Shown piece by piece: positions 1 through 17,000 of a stretch of 64,000 bases of DNA. Within the stretch, counting starts at the first letter, position 1; each line of letters begins with the position of its first letter. The position numbers and the translations under genes are program-made. The stretch covers positions 7,543,910 through 7,607,909 of the forward strand of contig NW_006921532.1 of assembly GCF_000340215.1 (NCBI RefSeq), given 5' to 3'. The notes beneath the pieces are model-generated. The model worked only from the letters and a program-made list of their open reading frames with translations, made no database searches and was not told the origin of the DNA. Source of the DNA: Pseudocercospora fijiensis CIRAD86. Lineage: Eukaryota; Ascomycota; Dothideomycetes; Mycosphaerellales; Mycosphaerellaceae.

Positions 1-2085
1 GATAGCGGAGGACGGAGGACGTCTAAGATAGTATAGTTAGTAATTTCGCAGATAAACACGCAAAGCCTCCTCTCTACTAAGATAGCTTCCACTACTATTA
101 CTACTATTAGTATTTAGTATCTAGTTAGTAAATTTATTTATACCTAGCTCTTTAATAGTTAAAAGCGCTAGTTTAAAACGTTAGGTATGTTTTAAAAAAT
201 TACTAATAGTATAATAAGGATTTAGGTATCTAGCTTTTATATAGTAGTATATTATAGCTAGTCTATATACTAGCTTTTATAGCTTATTCTTTTATTTAAA
301 ATAATTAAAATAACTTAAAAGTAATACATTATAGATATATATAATATACTTTATATATTTTAATTATATATAGAGAGTACTTTAAGTCTTAGAGCGCTAA
401 ACATTTATATAGTAAGGTTTATAAAGAAAGCAATAGTATAACTAATATATTAATTAATAAGTAGAATACTAGAGAAGATAAATTTAGTAAAGTAAATAAG
501 ATTAATAGAATTAGTAAAATAAGAATTACTAAAATTACTAAAATTACTACAATTACTAAAATTACTAAAATTACTAAAATTACTAAAATTACTAAAATTA
601 CTAAAATTACTAAAATTACTAAAATTACTAACTAAAATTAATAAAACTAATAAAACTAATAAGCCTTATATTTAGTATATCTTAGGTAACTGCGGGGGGT
701 TTTACGCAGTATTATATACCTTCGAGGGTCGGTATTATAAGTATTTATAAGAACGGAAGGATAGTAGCGAGAGCTGTATTATAGCGGGATAAGGTGTTAT
801 TCTTATATATATCTACCGCTATATTGTAATCGTAGTCGTATATATATACTAACACATATACAGCATAGCACAAAAAGAAAATAGGGTATACGCCTATACT
901 AAGCTAGGTTACTCTACTATATCTTCCCTTTTAGACTAAGAAGTCTACTCTTAGACTAATGTTTTTTCTACCTCCCGGACTAAGAAGTCTAAAAAAGGAA
1001 TAAGAACCGATCTAGTCATACTATAAAGGTATTATAGCTAGCTAGCTACTACACCTTCTACTTACTTCTTTCTACTACGAGCTATCGCTCTATCTTAATT
1101 TCCTCTACGACCTTACCTACCTTAGTTTCTACTACGACCCTACTAGTTAAACTAATTAATAAGAGCCTAGGTTTATATAGCTTTAGCTCGTATATCTTAA
1201 CGAGTCTATCGCTTATTCGGGTTAGTAGCAGAGGGCATAGGCTATTTCGAAGACAATAGCTAAGGCGGTTACTTCTTAGAAGTACTAAGCTACTAGGAGT
1301 TAATATTTAGGAGTACTCTACTAGGAGTACTCTACTAGGAGTACTCTACTAGGAGTAGAGAACTTCGAGGCGTAGGTAGTAGGTCTTAGCGTTAAGCGGC
1401 GAGATACAATATACTATCGTTACTATAGGGACAATCCGTAGTAATATTTACGAGGAAGTTCGTAACGCTAGTACAATCTTCGGTCGTAGAATTATACTTA
1501 GCGTATTTAAATATTAATCTAGAACAATATTGCTAATCTACTACCTATTAGTAGTACTATAATCCTATCCTTTCCGTTAATATAGACGTCTTGTCTAGCG
1601 TACAAATCTAGGAAGAAGCTATTACTAAGCCCGAGATCTTTAAGGGCTATATATACTAGTATCTACGTCTCGCTATCTATACTAGGATCGACTCGTCGTA
1701 GCTAAGAGTCCTATAGCGCTTTAAACCGATAAATACTAAACGTACGTACTAAAGACTAATATACTAGCTTTATAGGTCGCCGTATATATTCTATAGCTCG
1801 TTAACGTTATCCTTATTCTTTGCTTTAGGCATAAGCCTTCTATTAGGATATAGAAATATCTCGTACGTACCTCGACCTAAGTATCTACAATCTTGCCTAC
1901 TTACGGCGTATCGTCGTATCCCTCTTTCTTTAGCCTTACGTACTACTACGATTTAGAATTCTTCTTATAAAAGTCCCTCTCTTCTACGCTCCTAGTAAAT
2001 TCCGAGATCTCGACAAATGCGCTTCTATTAATACTAGACCCGATCGAGTTACTAAAGCGACTTGCTTGTTCCGTAAAGTCTATTA
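1..2085. other. Degraded repeat-rich DNA, no recognisable gene
   Basis: This stretch has no long open frame on either strand and shows strong TpA enrichment, as in the transposons to its right. It holds a 9-bp tandem array (unit close to AAAATTACT, about 11 copies, roughly 532-635) and a 14-bp tandem (AGGAGTACTCTACT, three copies plus a partial, 1,309-1,356). I could not assign the remainder, which may be decayed transposon sequence, to a family. Confidence 0.6.
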
Positions 2086-2090
2086 AGTAG

Positions 2091-2337
2091 TATTAGCTAG
2101 TAACCGGCCCTATACCTATAGGCTAGTTACTAAGCCTTAAGCCTATAAAAGAGGCCTCCTTCTATAGCGTAGATAGATTATTAACCTCGTATAGTATACT
2201 ATTCCTATTACAATTCTATAGTACCTATATTATAGGGCTCTAGTTACTAGCCTAAACGCTAAGTTTGCTATCCTATCTTACTAAGTATAGCTGCCTATAT
2301 TGCTATTAGTTATATTACCCTCGGTAACTTATACTAT

Positions 2338-2386
<49 letters not shown>

Positions 2387-2397
2387 TTCTGTCCTTT
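2091..2397 (+). mobile_element. Solo LTR of the 12.3-kb Gypsy-type family
   Basis: The sequence matches the terminal repeats at 9,710-9,988 and 21,768-22,046 (reverse complement) and at 26,296-26,575 and 45,811-46,093. It begins TATTAGCTAGTAACCGGCC and ends in GTCCTTT. A 5-bp target duplication AGTAG flanks it (2,086-2,090 and 2,398-2,402). There is no internal element sequence next to it, so it is a solo LTR left by LTR-LTR recombination. A TAG trinucleotide run near its 3' end is expanded compared with the other copies, which explains its greater length. Confidence 0.88.
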
Positions 2398-2588
2398 AGT
2401 AGGTAGTTATTACGGGTTTAGATTGCGCGGTAGCGCGAGTACTATACTTTTTTAGAAGGTTAAGAATACTAAGAACCCGGGTTTGTAATCCTCGTAGATC
2501 TCGAAGATTAGACTTCTTTATACCTTTTAGTACGATAATGCCTATATAAGGTCTTACCGCTAGTAAATCTAGCCTCTTACGATATCTA

Positions 2589-2782
2589 TAAGAAGGGTAT
2601 ATTAGCAGGTAGATAGGGTAGTAGTAGGTATAAGTAGTATTCGATAAGAATCTAGAAGGAGAGAGAGGAAGGCAGGCAAGTTAGCCTAACGCTAAGCGCT
2701 AAGCCCTACCTAAGGTATCGAGACCCTAGCTTTACTCGGCCTAGTTATATACTAATTACGTATAGCCTCTTTAGCCCTAATA
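2589..2782 (-). mobile_element. LTR of the chromovirus family (probable 3' LTR)
   Basis: About 195 bp closely match 27,778-27,976 in the same orientation. On the minus strand the repeat starts TATTAGGGCT and ends CTTCTTA, that is TG...CA after CpA/TpG to TpA mutation. A purine-rich tract (minus strand AGAAGGGAAGCG) lies immediately inside it at about 2,785-2,800, as expected for the polypurine tract before a 3' LTR. The copy at 27.8 kb sits just upstream of the minus-strand chromovirus gag, so I read the two as the ends of one interrupted element. No clean target duplication could be identified, and a separate solo LTR remains possible. Confidence 0.65.
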
Positions 2783-3685
2783 TACGCTTCCCTTCTAAAG
2801 GCCGCGCCCTCGTAGCCTTTCTATATTCTAATCTCGATCTCTATTACTGCTAACTTAGTAAATCTAATAAGCTACTTAGCCGCGCTAAATTAAACACTTA
2901 ACTACCTAATTATATAACTATATTAAACCTTACCTTCTAAACGTAATACAATGCTCAACTCTAACTGCACTATCCTTATATACAATAAAGTAATATATAT
3001 CTATAAGAATTAAGGGCTATTCGCTAATTATAATACGAGCGCGTCTTCCCTACTATAATAGGTAGACGTACGAGGTATTATAGTACTGCCTCTGTTCTAA
3101 GTAATATTATTCGAGTTCTTTACGTCTACTCTAAAAGACCTAGCAATATTCGCTTCCGAGGGATTGTTCTTATTATTACGAGGGCTATTTATTTACTATC
3201 GTAGTTTCGCTAGCCCTAATTAGTTAGGTTTAGCAGCCTTTAATTGTTAATCTTCTAAAACACAGTTCGTCTAGTTTCTATAGGTAACGGCTATTATAAG
3301 CGTAGTAGTTAAGGTTCGCCTTACTTAAAGGGTTAGAAAGATCGAGAAGTAACCTATTATTTGCAAGATCGACCCTAGCTAGCTTAGCTCTATATTTTTG
3401 CCCTTAGTTAGTCTATTAACTAATTAGTCCTTAGGCGGCTCTCTCTCTTTTAACTAAACCCTCAATATAGTCGTTCTTTTAGCTTAGTTAGTATAGTAGG
3501 CTCTAGCCTTAGGCACGTAGTATAGGTAAGGTTGTTCCTATAGGTATAGTAATAATAGCAAGTAATATTAGCAATAGCGGCGCTAGCTATCTTAGCGCTA
3601 ACTTTACCTTACTCCTAATTTCCTTCTTTAGCTAGTAATACTATTACTAATATAACCTCGTCGACCTTTAGTATATACGGGACGC
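2783..3685. other. Probable 3' internal part of the chromovirus
   Basis: This stretch carries RIP-type mutation and has no recognised domain. It lies between the purine tract of the 3' LTR and a TAT microsatellite, so by position it would be the sequence downstream of the chromodomain. Assignment is by context only. Confidence 0.4.
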
Positions 3686-8947
<5,262 letters not shown>

Positions 8948-9114
8948 NNNNNNNNNNNNNNNNNNNNNNNNNNNNNNNNNNNNNNNNNNNNNNNNNNNNN
9001 NNNNNNNNNNNNNNNNNNNNNNNNNNNNNNNNNNNNNNNNNNNNNNNNNNNNNNNNNNNNNNNNNNNNNNNNNNNNNNNNNNNNNNNNNNNNNNNNNNNN
9101 NNNNNNNNNNNNNN
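8948..9114. other. Assembly gap (run of N)
   Basis: There are 167 undetermined bases between the LINE 3' end and the right trinucleotide block. The LINE tail and any target duplication are hidden here. Confidence 0.99.
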
Positions 9115-9379
<265 letters not shown>

Positions 9380-9391
9380 CGCGCGCGCGCG

Positions 9392-9704
9392 TACCGTCCT
9401 TGCCGATCGCCTAGGCCTTGAGGCCTCGATAGAATAAAGGAATAGAAGGGGGACCTAGAGACTAAGAGAAGGGCCTTGCTACGTTAGTAAAGAGGTAGAA
9501 CTCTTAAAAGAGTAGGTAATTAGTTAACGCGTCGTAGCGTGCTTATTTATACTCGGTACGCGTTCGCTATTACGGTATAGTCTCGTTATCCTTTACTAAC
9601 AATTCCTCGCCTCTAATTAGTTAGCTAATAGTACCCCGGGGATAATATTAATCCTAGGTCTTCTCTAGCGATATTATAGGCCCTTAGGCTTCTTCTTGTT
9701 CTTT
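9392..9704. other. Probable chromovirus 3' internal fragment
   Basis: Removing the 12.3-kb element joins 9,704 to 22,052 (the target duplication at 9,705-9,709 equals 22,047-22,051). This segment would then continue the chromovirus frame just after its chromodomain. A CCCCGGGG-centred palindrome lies at 9,625-9,650. No domain was recognised. Confidence 0.45.
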
Positions 9705-9709
9705 ATACT

Positions 9710-9988
9710 AAAGGACGGAAACTAATACTACTACTACTACTAGTAGTAATAGTATAGGCTACCGAGGGTAACATAACCTATAGCAATATAGGCAGCTATG
9801 TTTAGTATAATAGGATAACAAGACGGTTGCTTAGGCTAATAACTAGAGCCCTGCAACATAGGCATTATAGAAGTGTGACATAAACAATGTGCTATACGAG
9901 GTTAGTGCCCTATTTATAATATAGAAGGAGGCCTCTTATATAGGCTCAAAACTTAGCCTAGGTATATAGGGCCGGTTACTAGCTAATA
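9710..9988 (-). repeat. 3' LTR of the 12.3-kb element
   Basis: This repeat is closely similar to 21,768-22,046 in direct orientation. The last bases on the plus strand are TTACTAGCTAATA, and the purine tract of the element lies immediately beyond. Confidence 0.9.
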
Positions 9989-10010
9989 TCCCTCCCTTTC
10001 TTCGTATCTA
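9989..10010 (-). promoter_or_regulatory. Polypurine tract of the 12.3-kb element
   Basis: The minus strand reads GAAGAAAGGGAGGGA directly before the 3' LTR. The homologous position of the second family member (45,790-45,810, plus strand) reads AAAGAAAAGAGAGGGA. This is the expected primer site for plus-strand DNA synthesis. Confidence 0.8.
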
Positions 10011-10098
10011 ACTAGACACGCTTCACATTGTGCGCTTAAAACAAACAGTTATACAGTAACCTTAGGCATCTTAGCTAAGGCTATCTTTTAGAGACTCC

Positions 10099-10123
10099 GT
10101 AATAATACCCCCGGGGTAGCATT
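10099..10123. repeat. CCCC(C)GGGG palindrome, after the extra ORF
   Basis: The core is AATACCCCCGGGGTAGCATT. 25 nt are identical to the copy at 17,806. It sits between the end of the extra ORF and the 3' LTR, and the second element has its counterpart at 45,662. Confidence 0.85.
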
Positions 10124-10239
10124 GTTCCTAGACTCTATTAATATATAAAAACAACTTCCTAAGCATCCAATCTACTACGCTAACTTACTACTGCTTCAAT
10201 GTACCGTAATCCTTACTAGTAATAACCTTATTAGCTAGT

Positions 10240-12980
10240 CGACTGTCCTAAGCTCCTCCGTAGGTATTAAAGCTATTAGTACTAAAGTACTCTACCTCGA
10301 AGTAAGCTTAATTAACGAGGAGATTAGCAGCCTTGTCCTGTATAGCCTTCTCCTACTCGCGTAGATAGTCCTTAAGCTCCTTCTTACTAAACTAGAGGAT
10401 TTGTTTAACTTCGTTCTAAACAACGTAACTTAACTAAGGAATTCTACCGACTAGGGCATTAGAAATGTAACTAAGGCCTTCGACTAAGATAGCGGTAGGG
10501 AAGGCGAACGGTACGAAGGTATTAGAACCTAGAAGGGCGGTTAGATTGCGGTACGCCTTAGCAACCTTAGCGACGGTTAAGTTATCGTAGCCCTTAATCT
10601 TAGTACTATCGATAATACGAGAGTAGCCTAGGTCGATTAATATACGGTCGCTCTCGGGCTTTAGATCGCTATACGGAAGGTGTAGCATCTAAATAGAGAC
10701 TTCGTATTCCTTTAGAGGGTTAAGGATCTACTAAGCTGCCTCGCCTTCGTTAGGCTAACTATCGAATATATAGCCGAGGTCGTCGTTAGTAAGGTGCTTA
10801 TTAGTAAGCTTGCTAATCTTGTTTAGTAGAACTAGGCTACGAGCATTAAGCTTCTTAACCTAGTTCTCGAAGACCTCTAGTTCGTGCATACCCTCGATAA
10901 CAGTTAAATAGGCGGTCTTATCTTTAGACATAAGAGAAACCTTAATGCGTAGATAGCTAGCACTCTTACTAGCTGCGAGCTTAACTATATCTTGTCCGAG
11001 ACGAGAAGTTTCCTTAGTAGGGCAGTTCTTATAACCGCTATTACCTACCTTAAAGTACTTAGCAGTTTTAGGGACGGAGATAAGCTCGTATATATAATTA
11101 GGTCGAAGGGTAACGGCTAAGAGCTATAAGGCGGGATACTAACGGACGATTTAGTTGCTTACTCTATAGGTCTAAAGGGCATTGCGGCCTTCCTACTTAG
11201 ACTTAGGCAGTTTACGTATATGCTAAAAGAATATGCGAAACTCCTCCTATATTAGGTCGACGATAAGAGGAAGGTACGCTCTACGAGGCGACTATATCTA
11301 ACCGAAGACCCGAGGGAAGATAGCATTACTAGTCTAACGAAAGCGGTCGAAGGAGGTGCCTTATCTAAGAATGCTAGTAATTAACTTATACCGACGCTTA
11401 GTTAGCGTAAGATCGCGAGTGATAGTGCTAGTAGGGTTGAATACGTAGAGTCCTAGGGAGGTCGGGGCGGCAGTAGGACATCTAGGAAACTAGTTAGTAT
11501 AACTAGTCTTAAGGGCAGTAAAGGCATCCTAATTAGCAACCTTGCGACTAATCTTTAATAGGCGACCGACGAGGACACTCGCCTTAGCACTAGTATAGAG
11601 ACTATAGACCTTAGCAGCCTTCTTAATATAGTTAGCATATATAGTGAACCGCTCCTTACCTAGCTTACTAAGGTCGTCGAGCTATTAACAGATAGATAGG
11701 GCGGTAGGAGCTTTACCTATATCGGCTTTAGGAACTATATCGATATTAGTAATAAGGTACGCAATAGAGTCGCCCTTATAAGAACTATAGATGTTCTTAG
11801 TTAACAGGATCGGCGAGAGGCCTCTATCTCTACTCTCGCTAAAGGAGCCTTCGGAGGAGACATCTTCTAGTAGTATATCTAGTATATTAATATCCGAGTT
11901 ACTATAGTTAGTACTATAGTCGGTACCGGAAGGAGCGCTATACTTCTTAGTAGCCTTACAAAGGGCCTAGCGAGCATATAATGCCTTCTTACGCGCTGCT
12001 TCGGCCTTAGCGCGCTCGTCTTAAACTTCTTAAGGGACCTTACGGTTATAGGTCGAGCGACGATCTTTAGCCTACATTTCTATAGCGAGCGCAAGACTAG
12101 TAGCCGTATCGGCCTTAGTTTCTAGGCGAAGAGCCTTGCGTTTAAGGACATTAACAATAGGAGCCTCTTAACCCTTAACAATAAAGCCTATACTATTAAT
12201 ACGATAGCCCTTCTCTTTTAGTAGATCCTTAGTTATCTACGCGTTAAGATCGACCTAGACAATCGCATCGTAGTACTTCTTCTAGTAGGCTATCGTAAAG
12301 TCGTTAAGCGTAAAGGACAAGTTAAGTAGCTACTTGCCTACCTTCTTACTAGCGGTAGATACGCGATAGATTATAGTGCGGGAAAGATGCTCGGCGCCTT
12401 AACGACGGACCTTATACTTATTAACGAACGAAGAGACCTACTTAGTACGCTCTTATCTACCGTAGGCGAAGTTAATAAGGCTCTTAGGAAGACTGCTTAG
12501 TCCTCCCTAGTATTCGAAGGCCTAGTCGAGGGTCTTAAAGCGCAAACGAATCTAGGTGCTAGCCGTCTTAAGGCTATAGACGATAGGAAAGGCTTGTTCG
12601 ATATCTATATCGTTAAGAACCTCGCGCTTAAAGATACGCTTACCGATAGACTAACGCAAGTTGTTTATACCGTACGTAACTAAGACAGTAGCCTTCTTAA
12701 TATTCCTATTAATAACGCGTAGTAGGGTGCGAGCGTTCTAGATCTTCTCTTAAGGGTCTTTAAGGGCGGTAACGATCTAGAAGCAGTGCTCGAGGCTAGT
12801 TGTAGCAGCTAAGGCGCTATCGGATAGGGCTTCGATCGGAACTAGGGCAGCTAGGCTTAGGTTAATAGAGGCAGGTAGGTCGTTGCTGCTACTAGCGCCT
12901 AGCGGATTCGGGGCGCCGGAAGACATAGTCGACCGAAGTAGGTTGTAAACGAGTTTATAAGTGTGTTCGTTGCTTAACAA
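10240..12980 (-). pseudogene. Extra ORF of the 12.3-kb element, unknown function
   Basis: A minus-strand frame of roughly 900 codons, interrupted by TAG/TAA stops at probable Trp/Gln positions, runs from an ATG at 12,980 to about 10,240. It lies downstream of the integrase, in the position that envelope genes occupy in some retroelements. I see no signal peptide and no convincing membrane-spanning segments, and I recognise no domain. Its C-terminal half (segments such as LLNKISKLTN and VEGLSYISNALV) is clearly conserved in the second family member at 44,245-45,640. That conservation shows it belongs to the element and is not random open sequence. The N-terminal part is Ser/Ala-rich. The function is unknown. 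Confidence 0.7.
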
Positions 12981-13338
12981 TAATAATTGAAAGGTTTAGA
13001 TAGAAGGGGGGGGGATAGTTAGGCGGTAGCGAGTTAGTTAGTAATCGAGTAGAAGAAGGAGCTTAGGAAGCTCGCTTTAAATATAGTACGAAAGTAACGT
13101 AGTCCGTGTATTCCGCGCTAGTAAAGCAAACGGATAACGGCTATATATAAAAGTGAAGCTATATACGAGACCTCTTTATTATTAGGGTAGGCTAAAGTTT
13201 AACAATCGATCTAGCTAATTGCTAGTAGCGACTACGCGCCTTTATTAACCTCTAGCTATCGTAGATCCTCGCGCACTCGAAATGTAACTAGTTAGTTCGA
13301 GTCCTTAGCAGAAATCTATAGTAGTAAAGCTAGCGGGA

Positions 13339-13365
13339 CTAATAATACCCCCGGGGTAGTATTAG
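13339..13365. repeat. CCCC(C)GGGG palindrome in the pol/extra-ORF spacer (1)
   Basis: Arms CTAAT..TACCCC and GGGGTA..ATTAG around a central C. It lies upstream of the extra ORF. Confidence 0.85.
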
Positions 13366-13787
13366 CTTTTCTTTAGAGATGCTCGGTAACGAGAAGTAAG
13401 TCGCCTAGGCCTAGCGTAGCTAATTCGTTAGTACGTTAGCCTATAGCACTACCGTTATAGATGCAGCATTACCTTTTATATTAGCAAGTACGTAAAGGTA
13501 GTCTGTGCGTTTACCTTCTTCCTTCTTCCTTCTTCTAAACGCTAAGCTTAGCAGCCTAAGGTCCCTACTCTTAGGGGCTATCGGCCTAGGTTGCTATATC
13601 TATCTAAGAGCTAGGAAGGGAGAGGGATCCTCCCTTTCTTAGTGTCCTACGTAACTAGTGCTAATTATAGTAGGAACATCCTCTAGTAGAGTATCTTATT
13701 ATCGTTGTCGCTTAAGGGTAGTCGCTAGAGTCTAGGAATCTAGAGGGAAGTAGTCCTAGAAGGGTAGAGGGTTAGGTTTAGCTATTT

Positions 13788-13818
13788 TCCTAATGCTACC
13801 CCCGGGGTATTATTAGGA
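13788..13818. repeat. CCCC(C)GGGG palindrome in the pol/extra-ORF spacer (2)
   Basis: Arms TCCTAAT..TACCCC and GGGGTA..ATTAGGA, inverted relative to the copy at 13,339. The sequence between about 13,820 and 14,090 keeps many CpA dinucleotides, so it is less RIP-mutated than the flanking frames. Confidence 0.85.
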
Positions 13819-14089
13819 AAACACGCCTCGTACAGTTCTATCTAAGGAAATAAGAGCAAAGGAATAAAGTTATAGCAATATTAATCGAAAGCAAAGGCAA
13901 AGCAAAGGACAACAACAAGATAAACTAAAAGCAACAAACGAGAGTATAAACATTAGTAGGAACGGACAATAGGTAAGGACTAAAGGTATAGGGCGGCACT
14001 ACATTGATAGCGCGGAGAACGATTAATAAGAGCAAGGAAGCAACGTAGTAGAGGTAGATAGAGGCAAGGAAGAGTAAGCAATTATTTAG

Positions 14090-17000
14090 TCTCGGGATCT
14101 AGCTATAATTCTAGGCGGTCTTCGTCGCTAGACTAGTCGAGCTCCTCCTCGGAGTTAGAGTTAGATAGCTAGAAGTCTAGTTCACTATCGGAATTAATAT
14201 CGGAAATGCTCTGCGCGCAATTAATACGTATATAACCCTCCCTTTGTTTATAAGTTATTCCTAATAGCTTACTAAGATATATCTAGGGATACGTATAGTT
14301 ATCGGGCAGAATAGGATCTATAATCGCGGTAGGATCCTCCTCCCGATAGGTATCTAAGGTCGGTAGAGGGTCTATAGAGGCATTAACTTCCTCCTCGGTC
14401 GGGGGAGGACGGGCAGGCTCTCTTAACTCGACGACCTTCTTTAGGTTAGCCCGGGGGTGCGAGTGCTTTAAGGTAGCACTATTAAGTTCCTAAAGCCGGT
14501 ACGTAGAACTATCGTAAAGGACCTCCTACACTCTATAAGGCCCTTTCTATTTAAAGGCTAGCTTATAGGAGTAACTATATTCTAGCTCCGACCGGTATAG
14601 GAGAACTATATCGCTAACCTTTAAAGGTTCCCAATTAACAGCATTATAGTTATCGAAATACTGCTTAGCCTCTTTACGAAGGCGCCGTTATCGAGCAAGA
14701 CCCTCTTAAGAAGTCGTAGTTATATCCTTAAGAGCCTTAGCCCGTAGGGTAAGAAGATCTGCCCTTATACGAACAGACCCCTAATCGTAAACGCTATGCG
14801 TGCGATAGGACAACTTAATAGGAAGAACGGCGTCCCTCCTAATTATAAGCTCTACTAGCGTAAGTCTAGTCGTGTCGACAATAGTAGTTCGATTCGCTTA
14901 AAGAAGGGCCGGAACGCGGGTAGAGATAGGAACGGACCTGTCCCCTCTATTAGTTATCTTAGACAGGGCATTAATTAAAGACCGATAGCTACGCTTAACA
15001 ATAGCATTCGACTAGGGATAGTACGGGGAGATGCGAACGTTCTTCGCCCTATACGAAACAAGTAGTACTTAAACTTCTTTAGCTATATTGTTCGTAGCGT
15101 TGTCTAAGATAATCTCGTAGGGCGTTCCCTAGCGGCAAAACAGATCTCTAAATAGGAAGGTAGCTATGTTACGAGCATTAATAGCGCCGCAGCCCTTATA
15201 GAAATAATAGGCCTCCGGCTATCGAGAAAGACCCTCTTAAATGACATATAAGCTATTATTGCGACTAAGATAGACCCTATCGCTATACTATCGCTCTCCG
15301 ACTAATTAGGTAGTAGGAATACGTAGCTCTCCTAGACGTCGGTAGCTATTCCTAAAATTTCACTTAGGATAGCTCTTATAGTAGCGGGAGACCTTAGCCT
15401 ATACGCCGTCCTACTAGTAGCGCCGACGAAGGATATCGAAGGTGCCCTCCGCCGCCCGGTAGCCGAGCTTATCGTAAACAGAACGAAGGATCTCTTATCG
15501 GGCTGCTAGGTCGTTAATAATACGCTAGAGAGGCGCATTAACTATCGCTTGTCGCTAAAGGATTCGATCTTTAACTAGGAATCGTCGAGAATAGCGAATA
15601 ACCCGACGGTATTAACTCTTTAATAGGCTAGGCGCTTTCTTCGTATAGGTTAGAAAGTAGGCGATATAATAGGAGTCGTCGGAGTAGACCCTATTAAGGA
15701 TATTATCCCTCTCTAGTTTATCCGCCTTAGCTTTAGCCTAGTCGTTATCGTTAGTAGTAGGGCTCTCGTCGGTCTAGTTACTAGGTTAGTCGCTAGGTTA
15801 GTCGTCGGCAGCAGGCCTAGTAATCGCTAGCATAGTATTAATATAGAAGGCAGCGAAGAAGGTGCGGTTAATTACCGTATCGATATCCTCTTCTTCTATT
15901 ATCTCGGCGATATCCTCTTCTATAGCGGGCCTTCTAGAAAGGCTATCCGGTCTAGTATGCTTCTTACTAGGAACGTAGAAGACGTCGAAATTAAACAAAT
16001 AGATCTAGGCAACCTACCGAGCTATCGCAGAGTTTAGTAGGTCGGAGGCTATACGGTTAAGTTAATAGACTAGCGTCTAAGCATCGATTTCTAAGCGAAA
16101 GAATACACTAAAGAGCTACGGTCGGAACTTCTTTAGAGCCTTATAGACTCTAAGGAATTCTCGCTTGCTAGCATCGTATCGGGCCTCGATCGGTTTCTAT
16201 AGTCCGGAGTCGTACCTAATAGGATAACGCAAGGATAGCTCCTTACGGTTATACTATATTAGTATCTCGCTATAGCCTTCCCCGCTCGAGTCGATAGCAA
16301 CAATTATTAAACCCGTACCCTCTAAGTAGTTAATAGATGTTAGTATAGGTACACTAACGAGCGCCTTAGTTACCGTATCCTTAGCCGCTTAGTAAACGGA
16401 GGTCTATTCGAATTCAGCATCCTTCTTAAGTAAGGCGTATAAAGGCTTGTATACTAATATAAAGTTCTCGACCTAGATACGGAAGTAGGAGACTACTCTA
16501 AGCTAGGTTCGGACATCCTTCTAATAGGTAGGATCCGGCTAGGACACTATCTTTAGGACCCGTATATTATTAGGATAGCGGCCGTTCTTATTAGTTACAA
16601 ACCCGACAATGTTTATTCGTTTGTATAGGAGCTAAAGCTTCTCCCTATACACCGTTAGGTTAGCTCGCTCTAGGTCGTAGAGGACACTATCGAGGTTCTA
16701 AATGTATTCGAGAAAGAACCTACGGATGCTAGGCTCTACCTCTTTATTATCGTACCTAGTTTTAGGGCCCTTAATACCGATATCGTCGAGGAAAGGCATC
16801 GCTATATAGGAGATATAGGCCGCGAGGACTTAGTTTATAATGCGAACGAATTGGGCTACGGAGTTAGTTACCCCTTAGGGAAGGGTAGTTTGTCTATATA
16901 GCCTAAGAGGTATCTCGAAACTAGTAAGGTCCCGACTATTAGGGTAGAGAGGAATTTAGTCGTATCCCGAGAAAACGTTAACTAGTAAAGCTACAATATA

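Noticed and set aside
10240..12980. Calling the extra ORF an envelope gene.
   Set aside because: It has the position of env but no signal peptide, cleavage site or clear membrane helices, so only unknown function is supported.
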